Assembly (NCBI RefSeq): GCF_035083965.1 | Contig: NC_089725.1 | Location: 30,079,925-30,143,924 of the forward strand | Direction: 5' to 3' | Length of the DNA: 64,000 bases | DNA from: Branchiostoma lanceolatum | Lineage: Eukaryota; Chordata; Leptocardii; Amphioxiformes; Branchiostomatidae | In this document: one piece after another, positions 11,829 to 22,200 of the stretch | How the letters are laid out: each line of letters starts with the position of its first letter | Position numbering within the stretch: position 1 is the first letter of the stretch | The notes under the pieces: model-generated | Databases searched by the model: none | Seen by the model: the letters and a program-made list of their open reading frames with translations, nothing else | What the model was told of the DNA's origin: nothing | Translations under genes and position numbers: made by a program

Positions 11829-14800
11829 CTAGGGAACATAGCCTGACTTAATCTGTGACAGTTCTTCAAAGTCCGGCTTGTAGAGTTTGTTGAGAAGCTG
11901 GGGCAGTTCTATGACACAGCCCCTGTCCTCGTAGTCCAGGCAGTAGTCCAGGATGTAGCGGACACACGGCGGTGTCGCGTCGTCCTCCTGGCAGGGGTCG
12001 TAGAAACACGGGCACTTCGGGTTCTCACTATCGAACACACACCTTTCTTCATCCTACAGTGAGAATAAAATAAAATGTATTGTGGTACCTTAAACAGTTC
12101 GTCACTATCTCAAGCCTGTATCATATGACTCAAGAGACCGTGTGTTTAAATGTTTAATTTGCCAGGTAACAGTTACTCGAGGAACCTAGTGTGTAGATCT
12201 TGGAAACGGTCAGAAATTTCAGGTAGCAACCACAATCTTTCGTCACTGGCTGAGCAAGATGTGTTTTGCTGCCGAGAGAGTTCCGCCTCCCCAATGCCTC
12301 TCCTTTTGTTGGAGAGGTGGAACTCCCTCTGCCAACATTAATCAGCACCACTGCCGCTCCAAGAAGTCTGCAAAAGAGGCTGATACTACAACTATTTAGT
12401 TCCCATACACAAGTAGCCAAACCAACAGTTACCCAATAGTCTGGTCCATTGAACTCCTCCAGGTCCTCCTTCATGGTCTCGAAGCTGTAGAGACTCATGG
12501 GGCTGTTCTGGTGGCTGCAGGTCAGCCTGGGGCTGGAGCTGCTCACGTTCTGGACCCACAGTTCGTACGCAGCAAGCCACTGGCCGTAGGAGTACTTTCT
12601 TTCTGGTTTTCCTGAACATAAAAACACCAAACATCATAAACTTGTCATGTTCTGGACAGCCAGCCACTGTCTGTTGGAATACTTAATCTCTGATTTTACT
12701 GTTCATAAAATACCAAAAACATCATAACTTTGTAATATACACATACACAGCCAGCCTATGCCCATAGGAATACCTTCCCTCTGGTTTTCCTTAGCATAAA
12801 TTCACAAACATCACAAACATGTGACGTTGTGGACCCAAAACGCAACTGGAGATGCTCATGCACCTGGAAGCTGGTGGCTAAAGGACAACCCAATCCAGTT
12901 TTCCTGCTGAAAAAGTGTGTTGATAACCTCATGATGCTTTACTGACCTGCAGTTTTGAGTTCCTGGGACAGTGGAGTCTGCTCCTGTTCCTGTTTGCTCT
13001 GCTCCCGTTCCTGTTTGCTCTGCTCCCGTTCCTGTTTGTCGGCAGGTTTAGAGCTCCACCTGATGACCAGAGCCTGCTGGCTGCTGGGGTCTGCCCGGAC
13101 CTGGCGCCACCACATCTGCGGGACGTACAGCAGGTCTCCTCCCTCTAGCACTGCCTTCTGGTACTGCACATCAGCCACTCTGGTAACACACAGATTTACA
13201 GATTTACCATATTTGTGGATTGACTTAACAAGTACTAGTTAGCCTAGAATCCAAACCAATTATAGCTCTTGAGCCTCTTCTGTCCTGAAAATATGCCTGT
13301 GATTGGCAAAAACCCTCAGCATAACTGCATCATCAAAATTTTGATATTGGGTTACACCCCTATGCTCCAACACCGCTATGTTCCGACACCGCTATGTTCC
13401 GACACCGCTATGTTCCGACACTGCTATGTTCCAACACCCCCCTAACCCTAACGTAGGGGTATCGGACCATAGGAGTGTTGGAACAAAGGGGTGTCGGAAC
13501 AAAGGGGCGTCAAAACAAAAGGTATGTCGACTGATATGATATGCATAGTTAATAGAAAAACCATCAAGGCATGGCTATGTGTTTACAAGAAAGTATGACT
13601 CCAATCTGACCTTGGATACTTCTCCATGTCTACAGAGTCGACGTCCACAGGAGAAACTCCAAGTACTGTGGCCTCGTCTGCATAAACATCGTTGGAATGA
13701 AGCGGCGACACCAGAAGTACCGTCTGAGACCCACGCAGGACTGCAAATAGGCTCTGTAAGATATCAAAGAAAGTAAAGCAAAACATAAACATCAATATCA
13801 TTGGAATGAAGCAGACACCAGAAGTACTGCCTGAGGCCCACAAAGGATGGTTAACAGGCTCTACATGTGTGTACCAACAAATTTCATCATCACGAGGGAA
13901 TAATATGCATTTCAGCACCAAGGACAGCTTCCTCTACTAAAACACTACTGTGAACCTTGAAATGTTTGTGGCGGTTTACTTTTGCGTTTTTCGCAGTAAC
14001 TCTGATACAACAAATTGTGTCACCAATGCGCTACTATTGTATTGCAGAAACTGTTAACTTTAAATGCCTTAAACTTTATACTGCCCATGTCTAATTCCAC
14101 TGTCTTGTCTTTGTCAGCAGGGCTAGCCCTTTGTAATAGCCACAGGCTAGTTGGGAAGCCCTGGCTGTGCATGCTGAGCAGCCAAACCAATGGCTCCTAC
14201 CTCCTGTGTGTCTATGTGTAGTTTGGAGCCAGCCTCCCCGCTGCCAGTGTGGAGCTGAGTTGTGAAGGACTGGGAGTACATCTCCTCACAGCGCAGACAC
14301 GTGGGCAGGATCACGTCCTCTGTGGCAGGGACGAAACAATAAGGATCATCAGGGAAAACAGCAAAATTTCTTTTATGACAACTTGTCTCGCTTTGATTTT
14401 GTTGTTAGTTAGTTAAAATCCTTCCCACACCTTTGGTGTATACTAGAGGGGAGGTGCCAATCTTTGCTTCTATAGCCCTTAGGCCTGGAGTGTGTTCAAC
14501 TCCCATAATCTTTCTCACAAGCGCAGAGAAAGCAATATGAACCATTTGTCAAGACTTTTTCAAGTATGACCTGGACGGAGTTTAACCTGCAACCTTTCCA
14601 CTGCAAGGCGAACACTCTACCCCCAGGCCATTGTGCTGGTCAGTTGTGTCGTAGGCTTGTAGCCCTGTGTAATGCTGACCTCTAGCAGTTTATGAGAAAA
14701 CTGCAACAACTTCATCAACCAGAGAGATAAACATCTTGACATCACCTACTCTTCATGTCAGTATGCAGCTCTTTGACCAGGTTGTGGTTTCCATCCTGTT

Positions 14801-16030
14801 CTGTGCCAAAATGTTGCTTCAGATACTCTTCATCCCACAGAGTGTAGGCAGGCCAGTGTTTTGCCCCTCCTAGAACATGTTGCACAAAGTATAACAACAC
14901 AGATTTCAGTTGAAAATCTTTATGACAACAAGAACAAGTGAATTTTAAGTTTTTGTCTAATCCCTAGGTTACAATGACCCATTTCTTCAAGTTACCTTCC
15001 AGAGATGTGGCATTGGTAATGCAGGTCAACCCAAACTAGACACGCTGAATTCTCAGCAAGCACAAACCTTTGCAAAGGTTAATATCTACAAGCAGATGTA
15101 AGGACCAGGCTCAGTGTTTCATGCCTTGTTTTGCACCATTTTAGTACTGTTTTCTGTACTACACTTTTTAACAGTTTGCTGACAATGAGTAGGGTCCTTA
15201 CATCTACTTGGTGATTATGCCAAGGTAGCATGAGTGTATGTAATTTGCACCTGTAATTTGTACTTTGAAAGAAAGCTGCAGTTTGACTAGTCAGATTCCA
15301 AAGAGGATTGTCCACAAAGCTATTCAATGGTTTCTAAAGTGCATGAAGAATGTGTCATCCAAAAATCAGAGAAATTCCTTTGGAATATCCTGGACAAAAT
15401 CCCCCTGCCATGAATAGCAACTTTCCGATAATCAAAACAATCGAAACCCTTAATTAAATGTTGTGAATACCTAATACTAATAATTGAAGACTAAGTGTCC
15501 TCCTTGTTTGCACCAACTATCTAAGTTGAACTGTAACAAGATAACCCCCACTTGATAAGACAACACATGTAAGTGTATTGAACTTTGTTATACTGATGAT
15601 TTTACTGTTTTTGTAGTCTTGGCCCCATTGAAAATCAATTCTGTCAAACCACGCTGCATGCAATATACAGTATATCAAAGCAGTAAATTGTCCCTATCAT
15701 AGTTTCGGTCGCACCTTTAAACAGCAGCGGCCTGTGTTTGGCCACGAAGTGTTGGTGGAAGTCTTCGGGGGAGATCATGTACGGAAGCACCGCGACGTCT
15801 CCGGCGGGCTGGCGGTGGGACCCGAACGGCTGCCCGTGTCCCCTGCGCCGCTCTGACGTTCCTTCTTCGCCCGACACTGCGCTTCCTTGAGAACAGTCTC
15901 CCCTCGTGCAGAATCCCGCACCTTCTTCTGATGACGGCGAACTCGGAGAGCTCTCATCGCCAAACGCCTTCAAGTCCAGTAGAACTAGAAGTATACTTAG
16001 GACTATTGACAGGAAATATCTTGGAAACAT
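11829..16030 (-). CDS. Secretory JmjC/cupin-8 domain protein, 7 exons, 444 aa
   Basis: Exons (minus strand): 16030-15715, 14869-14750, 14319-14201, 13753-13611, 13179-12947, 12611-12433, 12053-11829; phases agree throughout. Residues 1-23 form a signal peptide (MFPRYFLSIVLSILLVLL), followed by a low-complexity linker and the cupin-8 entry LLFKGGAKHWPAYTLWDEEYL. JmjC enzymes are Fe(II)/2-oxoglutarate oxygenases using an HxD...H triad. H180-I-D182 is present in SKLHIDTQE, but in the GDLLYVPQMWWRQV block R258 stands where family members carry the second histidine, about 80 residues downstream. The protein may therefore be a pseudo-oxygenase. Exon 5 carries a 7-residue KQEREQS-type repeat, and the C-terminal tail (about 370-444) is Cys-rich, fitting a lumenal or secreted protein. 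No KDEL is present. I cannot assign an orthologue. It shares a divergent promoter region with the coiled-coil gene. Confidence 0.85.
12640..12840. repeat. Two decayed copies of the JmjC exon 6 acceptor region
   Basis: Upstream (gene sense) of exon 6 acceptor at 12611, the segments about 12645-12725 and 12755-12835 repeat the exon edge. Both contain GTTCTGGAC / GTTGTGGACCC, a CAGCCAG/AGCCA block, the GGTTTTCCT acceptor neighbourhood and an ACACCAAACATCATAA-like intron tract. Coding potential is lost. Confidence 0.7.
13360..13510. repeat. Short tandem repeat with inverted counterpart
   Basis: Four units built on CGCTATGTTCCGACAC (13360-13435) are followed by CCCTAACCCTAACG. The next block, TGTTGGAACAAAGGGGTGTC, is complementary to the first half, giving a potential hairpin. 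The CCCTAACCCTAAC..GGACCATAGG segment matches the non-exon half of the units at 11276-11828. Located in JmjC intron 4. Confidence 0.75.
13776..13870. repeat. Decayed copy of JmjC exon 4 acceptor-side sequence
   Basis: The segment CATAAACATCAATATCATTGG... to GGTTAACAGGCTCTAC repeats the genuine exon 4 5' half (13682-13753, same plus-strand blocks CATAAACATCGTTGG, ACACCAGAAGTAC, AGGCTCT). Its reading frame is interrupted. Confidence 0.75.
14405..14645 (-). mobile_element. SINE, second family, minus orientation
   Basis: It starts (plus sense) with ATCCTTCCCACACCTTT.GTGTAT and ends with a tRNA-like region. That region contains TTTAACCTGCAACCTTTCC, which is a degenerate B box on the minus strand. 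The same arrangement occurs at 39330-39570. Lies in JmjC intron 2. Confidence 0.6.
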
Positions 16031-16085
16031 CGTCTTGTCGTGCAGCTGTGTTCTATTCTGACCTAATAATGATGGCCCGTTGTCC

Positions 16086-16094
16086 TATATAAAG
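16086..16094 (+). promoter_or_regulatory. TATA box
   Basis: TATATAAAG is a full TATA-box match in plus orientation. It would place transcription start near 16115-16125, leaving about 165 nt of 5' UTR before the start at 16287. The reverse complement (CTTTATATA) is a poorer TATA box for the JmjC gene. Confidence 0.5.
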
Positions 16095-16230
16095 TTGCCG
16101 AACCAGTTTTACAACAGACGCCTGTTCTGTGTCACATCTTGAGAAGCCAACAGGAAGTAAAAAGCTGTGGTGCGAATCTGCGGCCGGGCGAACCTCGCGC
16201 TATGTTCAGTCCCGGGTGTTGTCAATAAAC

Positions 16231-16247
16231 AAGATGGCGGACGGTTG
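16231..16247 (+). promoter_or_regulatory. YY1-type motif overlapping a 4-codon uORF
   Basis: AAGATGGCGG matches the YY1 downstream-promoter motif seen in animal promoters. Its ATG also opens a tiny upstream frame, ATGGCGGACGGTTGA, ending 39 nt before the main start. This could tune translation of the coiled-coil gene. Confidence 0.5.
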
Positions 16248-16286
16248 AGTGATTTTGCGGAGTTTTGTCGGCGTTCGGGCGAGAAA

Positions 16287-19200
16287 ATGGCGCTTTTCCA
16301 GGGGATGAAGGTCAGCAGGGTGGACCAGAAAGATGACGAAGGCGAAGGGAAGTCCCTGTTTTCGTTTATAACCTCTAACGCCTCAGGTAAAGGAGTTAAT
16401 ACTGTTATAAATTATGGCACGGATGCCAGTACTGGGGTGGGGGCGGGGGCCAACTTTGGCGGGTGTGGTCTCGTATAAAAACAGTTTAAAAACTTCGAAA
16501 CCCTTATTTTTAGGGACAGTAAGGGGACAGAAGGTTATACCTCCCATCCTCGTTGGAATGTTTAAGTTATGCATGCTTCAACGTGTTTCATTTTGCAGGG
16601 TGTCATTTTGTATCCGCCTCGATGTGTGCTAAATATAAACAATTTGTTTATGTGCAAATATTTACGACTGTTTGATGGAACCTCCTTGCTTGCTTAGACG
16701 AAAACAAATAAGTCATGTCTAGCCTGAGGCTATTGACAGGATGATCCTGTCAGCAGTGCAGTTATTCTACTGCTGACAGTGTGATCCTGTCAACAGTGCC
16801 ACTTCCATAAGTCATTTCATTTCATTGTAGATGGATGGATTCCGATGTTTTGTAGCAAACCATATCATAAATCAAATTGTTGTTTTTCTTGTTTCTATTT
16901 GTGTAGAATTTGAAATCATAGACTGAAAAGTATGTCAAACAGATTCATTGTCATTGTAGTAAGATGTCATAATCTTTTCACAAACACAGCTCCTCCAGTT
17001 GACCAGTTCAGTGAAAGCAGCATCATGATCACAGAGACAACAACAACAACAACAACAACAACAAGCAGTGTGGTTTCCTCATCTGACAGCGTCATCAGTG
17101 CCATCTCTAAAGTCCCGGTCACTTCTCCTCCATACACCTTCCCTTCTGGGCTGTCAGTCAGCGGGACTACCTCAGGTGTGTTTGTTTGTTTGTTTCGCAT
17201 GACTGGCTTTTACCGGTAACGACTGCCTTTAGGCATAGCACACCAGTTTTGAATGTACTGTAGTACGTACTAGTACTAGTAGGTACAAACTGCATAAGAC
17301 TGGACTGTAAGGTTTAATCATGATCACTCCAGGATGGACAACACCTATATATAACTTTTTGTGAAGTGTGGTGGGAGTTTAAACATACTCGAGATGTGAC
17401 ATCTCCTCAAACATGGCACCTCTTGCTTTACGTTCCATCTGTGAGAATGTCCCTAAGCAAAATTTAGGTACTCATTTTTACCTGAGTGGAGTGAGGAAAT
17501 AGGTGTTAGGTGTTATTTACTGTTAAGTGCCTTTCACAAAGGCACAGAATTTTGGGCCTGCTAATATAAGGGCTTCCAACCCAGAACCTTTAGATTCTTA
17601 GTCAACAACTCTAACCACAAGACACCTTCCTACCTTACAGGTTACAGTAGTGAGTCTTCCAGCACTGCGTCATCCCCTCGTGCTCTCACCTTTCCTGCCA
17701 GGACAGGTGACGCTTTGGCCAGCAGTGCATCTGTCGTGAAACTTGCTGCGTCAGCTACAAAAAGCACCAGGAAGAAAAGACACGGTTCCCTTATTCGGCC
17801 TGGATATGCAAGACAAGACGTGTCCACAGAAGGGCCAACGACTGATCTTGATGCTCAGAACTCACCAGTGTTGAAGTCAACCCTAAGAGAAGAACCAGAA
17901 GAAAGTACTAACGACCTGGACAAATCTGCTAGCGTAGACAGGACTTCCCTGGAAAACTCTAAAGTACCATGCCAAAAATTGTCTACAGAAGAAAGAAGTG
18001 ATGCCTTGAGACCTGACAGTAAAACTTCAAGCTCAAGTGATCTTCCAAAAGACTGCCACGCTTTAACTATTTCAAGACAAGACACAGCCATTTTGAACAA
18101 TCAAACTCAAACAGAAGAAAATCTTAAAGAGGAGAAGTCATCTTCCACCAATCCCTTCGAATCCCTAACCCTTGACGTTGCAGAGAGTGAACATGTCGGA
18201 GAAAAAACTGCTGTGTCCGGGCTGGAGTCACTCAGTCTTGATCTCAGCTTTGACTTGGATTTTGACCTGGACCTGGACATTGCCGTGCCAGACAGTGCCG
18301 GTCCAGATAACCTACCGTGCAATAGTGACACAGAGGCAGGACTGTTGGATGGTTTAGAGCTAGACTCTTTAGATCTAAAGGCTGAACTTCTCACAGATGG
18401 GGATACAATTAAAACAGTAGCTGACAGCGAGGAATCTAATAGTGTGCAAAATACAACAGCAGTTAAATCATCTTTTACATTTTTACAACCATCTGATGTT
18501 ATGAACAAATCTGCAAATGATAATGATGATGCTGGGTTCGAGTTAGAGTCATGTACAGAGAAAGTAGAATCTAGTGATGACCAACCTGCAGGAAAGTCAG
18601 AAGCCATGAAAGCTGAAAAGGCAGCAGTAGTAGATGGCTTACCTGAAGAAACTGATACAAGAGATTTACAGGTAGTCGATCTAGGCAGTGGTGATGGTGA
18701 GAGCAGCTCATCAGACGTAACTTCAAGAAAAGATGAGGACCTTGTAACGACAGATTCCAGTATAGAAGATGCCAAAGAGAGCAGCAGACTGGATAAAGTC
18801 AGGTAGGACTGGTTTATTCACACATATATTGGAAACATTACCAGGTGGCTAGATATGTTGTTAAGAAGTATGCAATCTTGCAAACTGATAACATACCCCT
18901 GGAGGTTTTATCTGTACCCACGAAACCTTCACAACAAGATGATGAGATGATGATGATACCCTACATAACTAGACTTCTTTTAAGATCAACCTTGTTGATT
19001 GAAACCTTTTGGCACCAAAAAGATCATGAATTGGAAATTACATCTCTTCATGATCATAGTGCTTGTAGTGAGAGATTATACTTTTTAATAAGATCTGTCT
19101 GTGTATTCCCCATGGCAGGGAGAGGTTTTCTAGTCTTCAGGAGCGGCACCAGAGTCTACTACAGAAAAGTGTCAGGCTGTGCTGCAGGCAGGTCAAGGTA

Positions 19201-22200
19201 CCTGGAAAGTTTTAATGTTATTCTGTTAACCGTTTTCCAAAGTTTCTTTCATACACCACACTGACCTTATTTCTTAATCGTATTAATACCTTATAATTAT
19301 CTCCTCTTTACTCTACAGAAAAGACAAGAACTCAGCAGAATAAAGACAGAACAGGATCTGGCTGTGAAGAATGAAGACTATGACAAAGGTAAGAGTAGAT
19401 TGGTTGTTTGTTGACTGCTAGAATGTACACTAGAGTGGCCAGCATGGTTGTAACAGGTGGTGGGTTACAATGCTACAGAACAGTTTACACAATGTAGCTC
19501 ATCAATCACACACAGTAGCCTTTTCAATGACTATGCTTCGTAACACAATATGTGGCAGTTTGTACGCTTTGTGATACCTTACAGCTTATGGCAACATTAT
19601 GCTCATATGTTCACACAAAAAGTACATGAAAATATCACAGATATTTGGTACTACTCCTAACATAGATTAGAAGCTATGTCATCACATCAGTGACAGTTGA
19701 GAATCAGGGATACAGGAAGGATGTTGAGTACTGTCTGAAATATTTGTCAGAAAGCGTCAGTTATTATTGGGTGGGCTGACCCTCTCTCATTGCAGCCAGG
19801 GACTGAATCGCAAGGATCTTACATGGGGATTCAAACCCAGGACCTCTAGGTTTTGGGCCAAACACCCTATCTTTACGTTACCGATGTACACTTTTTATTC
19901 ATTGGGAGAGATTTGCTAGTGGAAAAAATATTTTCATCCATATTTTCTGTTTACCATCCGCAGCGGAAGCCTTCAACAGACAACTGCAGTCTCTCACAGC
20001 CGACCTGCATGTCATGACCTTTGACCTGCCCTCCTCGGAGCCCTCCTTAGCATCGCTGCTGGAGGAGATGAGGCATGCGATGGAGGAGGAGGTTGCCATG
20101 GCAACAGAAGAGGCAGAGAGGTACACTGCCATGAAAACCAGGCAGGATCTGTGCTTGAAAGAGCTGAAGATGACAAAACAGGTGGAATTGAACAGGTATG
20201 TGGAATGTCATGAAGAATGTCATGTAGTGGCGTCGTGTGGCGCAATCGGTAGCTAGGGTGTTTCGCCTAGAACCGAGAGGTCCCGGGTTCGAAACCACTG
20301 CCATGCCCCCATGTTGTGCCCTTGGGAAAGGCACTTTACACGATTTTCCTCACTCCACCCAGGTGTGAATGGGTACCTGACTTTGGTTGGGGAAGGTCGT
20401 ATTGAGGTCACCTGGTGGCGCTGAATGGCAACCGACCAGACCCTTGCGACAGTTCCACAAAGTGCAAGTGTGGAGCAAATATGTATCTGTTGTGTATTAT
20501 GTGATTGTATGCCCTGCAGCAATTCAGCACTGGCTGCCATTGCATGGGTAATTTCTGACCAATAAACCATTATTATTATGTAGTAAAATCTATTTTTGAA
20601 ATTGAGTATGCAATGTTTACTGTTATAAATTGCGATTATTGTCATGTCTTACATTATATCCAGTGATGACTTTATTTACACTTTTTACTCAGGGAGAAGC
20701 AAAAACTTACAACACTTCAGGATCAACTTGCCATGGCAGCAAGGTACAGACTTAAGAATTGTTTTCTTGTCATGCAGATTTATTTTGGCAAGATTAAAAA
20801 AGAATAGTCAATGGTTGCTCTTACTTTGATATACTGAATACATAATGTTTTTTAGCTACAGCATTGATTCAAAGCTGTTTTCAAAGTCTGTTAGTGAACA
20901 TATCGTCTTGTGACTGTTAGTCTTGTCAGTTGATTTGGGCGGAAATTAGATACTGTTCAACCACTTGATAAGCTTGTAATAAACTTAAATCTGCCTCCTC
21001 GAGTCCCCACCCACCCGCATTTATGATCATTCCTGTCCCAGCCACCTGTCCCTTGACCGCGAGCACCTGCAGAAGTCGAAGGCGCAGCTGTCGAGCCAGG
21101 TGGAGGAGCGGACAGCTGAGTTCCACTCTGCCAGGGAACAGCTGGTGGAGAGGAGACAGGACATCCAGGTCTGGAAAATGTTATCAGGGATGTTTAAACT
21201 TTTCCCTGCTGCCTAACTCTGTAACCAAACGGCCACTTCAGAGTGCTAAAGGTTAATATGTAGCTCCTGATACCAAGCCTCTATATGTTTAGTCTGCAAT
21301 TTGCAAATTGTAGGACCTGATGTGCATTTTGGCCCCAGTACAATATAGAAAAGAACTCTAGCTGTTGTGGTTAGATATTCTGCTTCTATGTCAGAAGGTC
21401 ATGTTAAGATTTCTGTACTGTGAGTCGAAGAGTCGAGTTGAAACATTAAGCATGTTAAAGAACCCACCACACTTATTGATAAGAGAAAGGGGATACCTCG
21501 GTTTGAGTGAATGAAATCAATCTGTCCAGTTTTCCACACCTTGTTCTTGCTGAACCACAGATCTAGTGTGAAACACCCTGATGCAGCAACCAGTTATGCA
21601 ATACAAATAAGCCAAAAGTAAAAATTGGGTCTCTATAATCTAAAAGTAGCTCAAGATATTGTAAATCTTTAAATGTTCGTGATGGTTATCTTTGGTTTGT
21701 GACCTCTCCACCACAAAATCATGACACTGCGAATATGCATTTCTATCTGTTACTACTGTACTGCAGAGCTGTTTCAACCCAAAACATCTAATCTCTTCCC
21801 CTCCTACTGCAAAATTAAATCCCCCCAAAGATAACTGAATTTACCGTACATCCCTTTATCCTTAGGAGGAGATCTCTGCCCTTGAGGAGAAGCTGCGGGT
21901 TCTGCGTCAGCAGGAGGAGGCGGTCTCCGCGGAGATCCAGCTGCAGGAGGACGGCATCAGCAGGGTCGAGCAGCAGTTCTCCGCGGAGAGGGCACAGCTG
22001 GAGGAGGAGCGCAGGACCATCGACAGGAAGCAGGGGGAGCTGGAGGAACAGGCGAGGGAGGCAACACGGGAGGAGCACTCTCTCAGGGACAGGGAGATGG
22101 AGCTACAGGGGGAGGAGGAGAGGTAAGGACAGGAAAATGATTTTGTGATTTGTGATTTATTGAAATTGCAAACGATACAATACACGTGGGCCACAGGCAG

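Larger units (their letters stand above)
16031..16286. promoter_or_regulatory. Shared 256-bp divergent promoter region
   Basis: The JmjC start codon (minus, 16030) and the coiled-coil start codon (plus, 16287) are separated by only 256 bp, so both 5' UTRs and core promoters must lie here or overlap. A TATATAAAG box on the plus strand (16086-16094) points toward the coiled-coil gene. AAGATGGCGG (16231-16240) is a YY1-type motif. Together they suggest a bidirectional promoter. Confidence 0.7.

Noticed and set aside
18107-18775. 222-residue open frame on the minus strand
   Set aside because: It is antisense to the large third exon of the coiled-coil gene, whose low stop density on the other strand follows from its Ser/Asp-rich codons. 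It has no splice partners.
20226-20300. Possible tRNA gene
   Set aside because: A- and B-box-like sequences are present, but no cloverleaf with a paired acceptor stem could be formed. The sequence continues into a SINE body shared with other copies.
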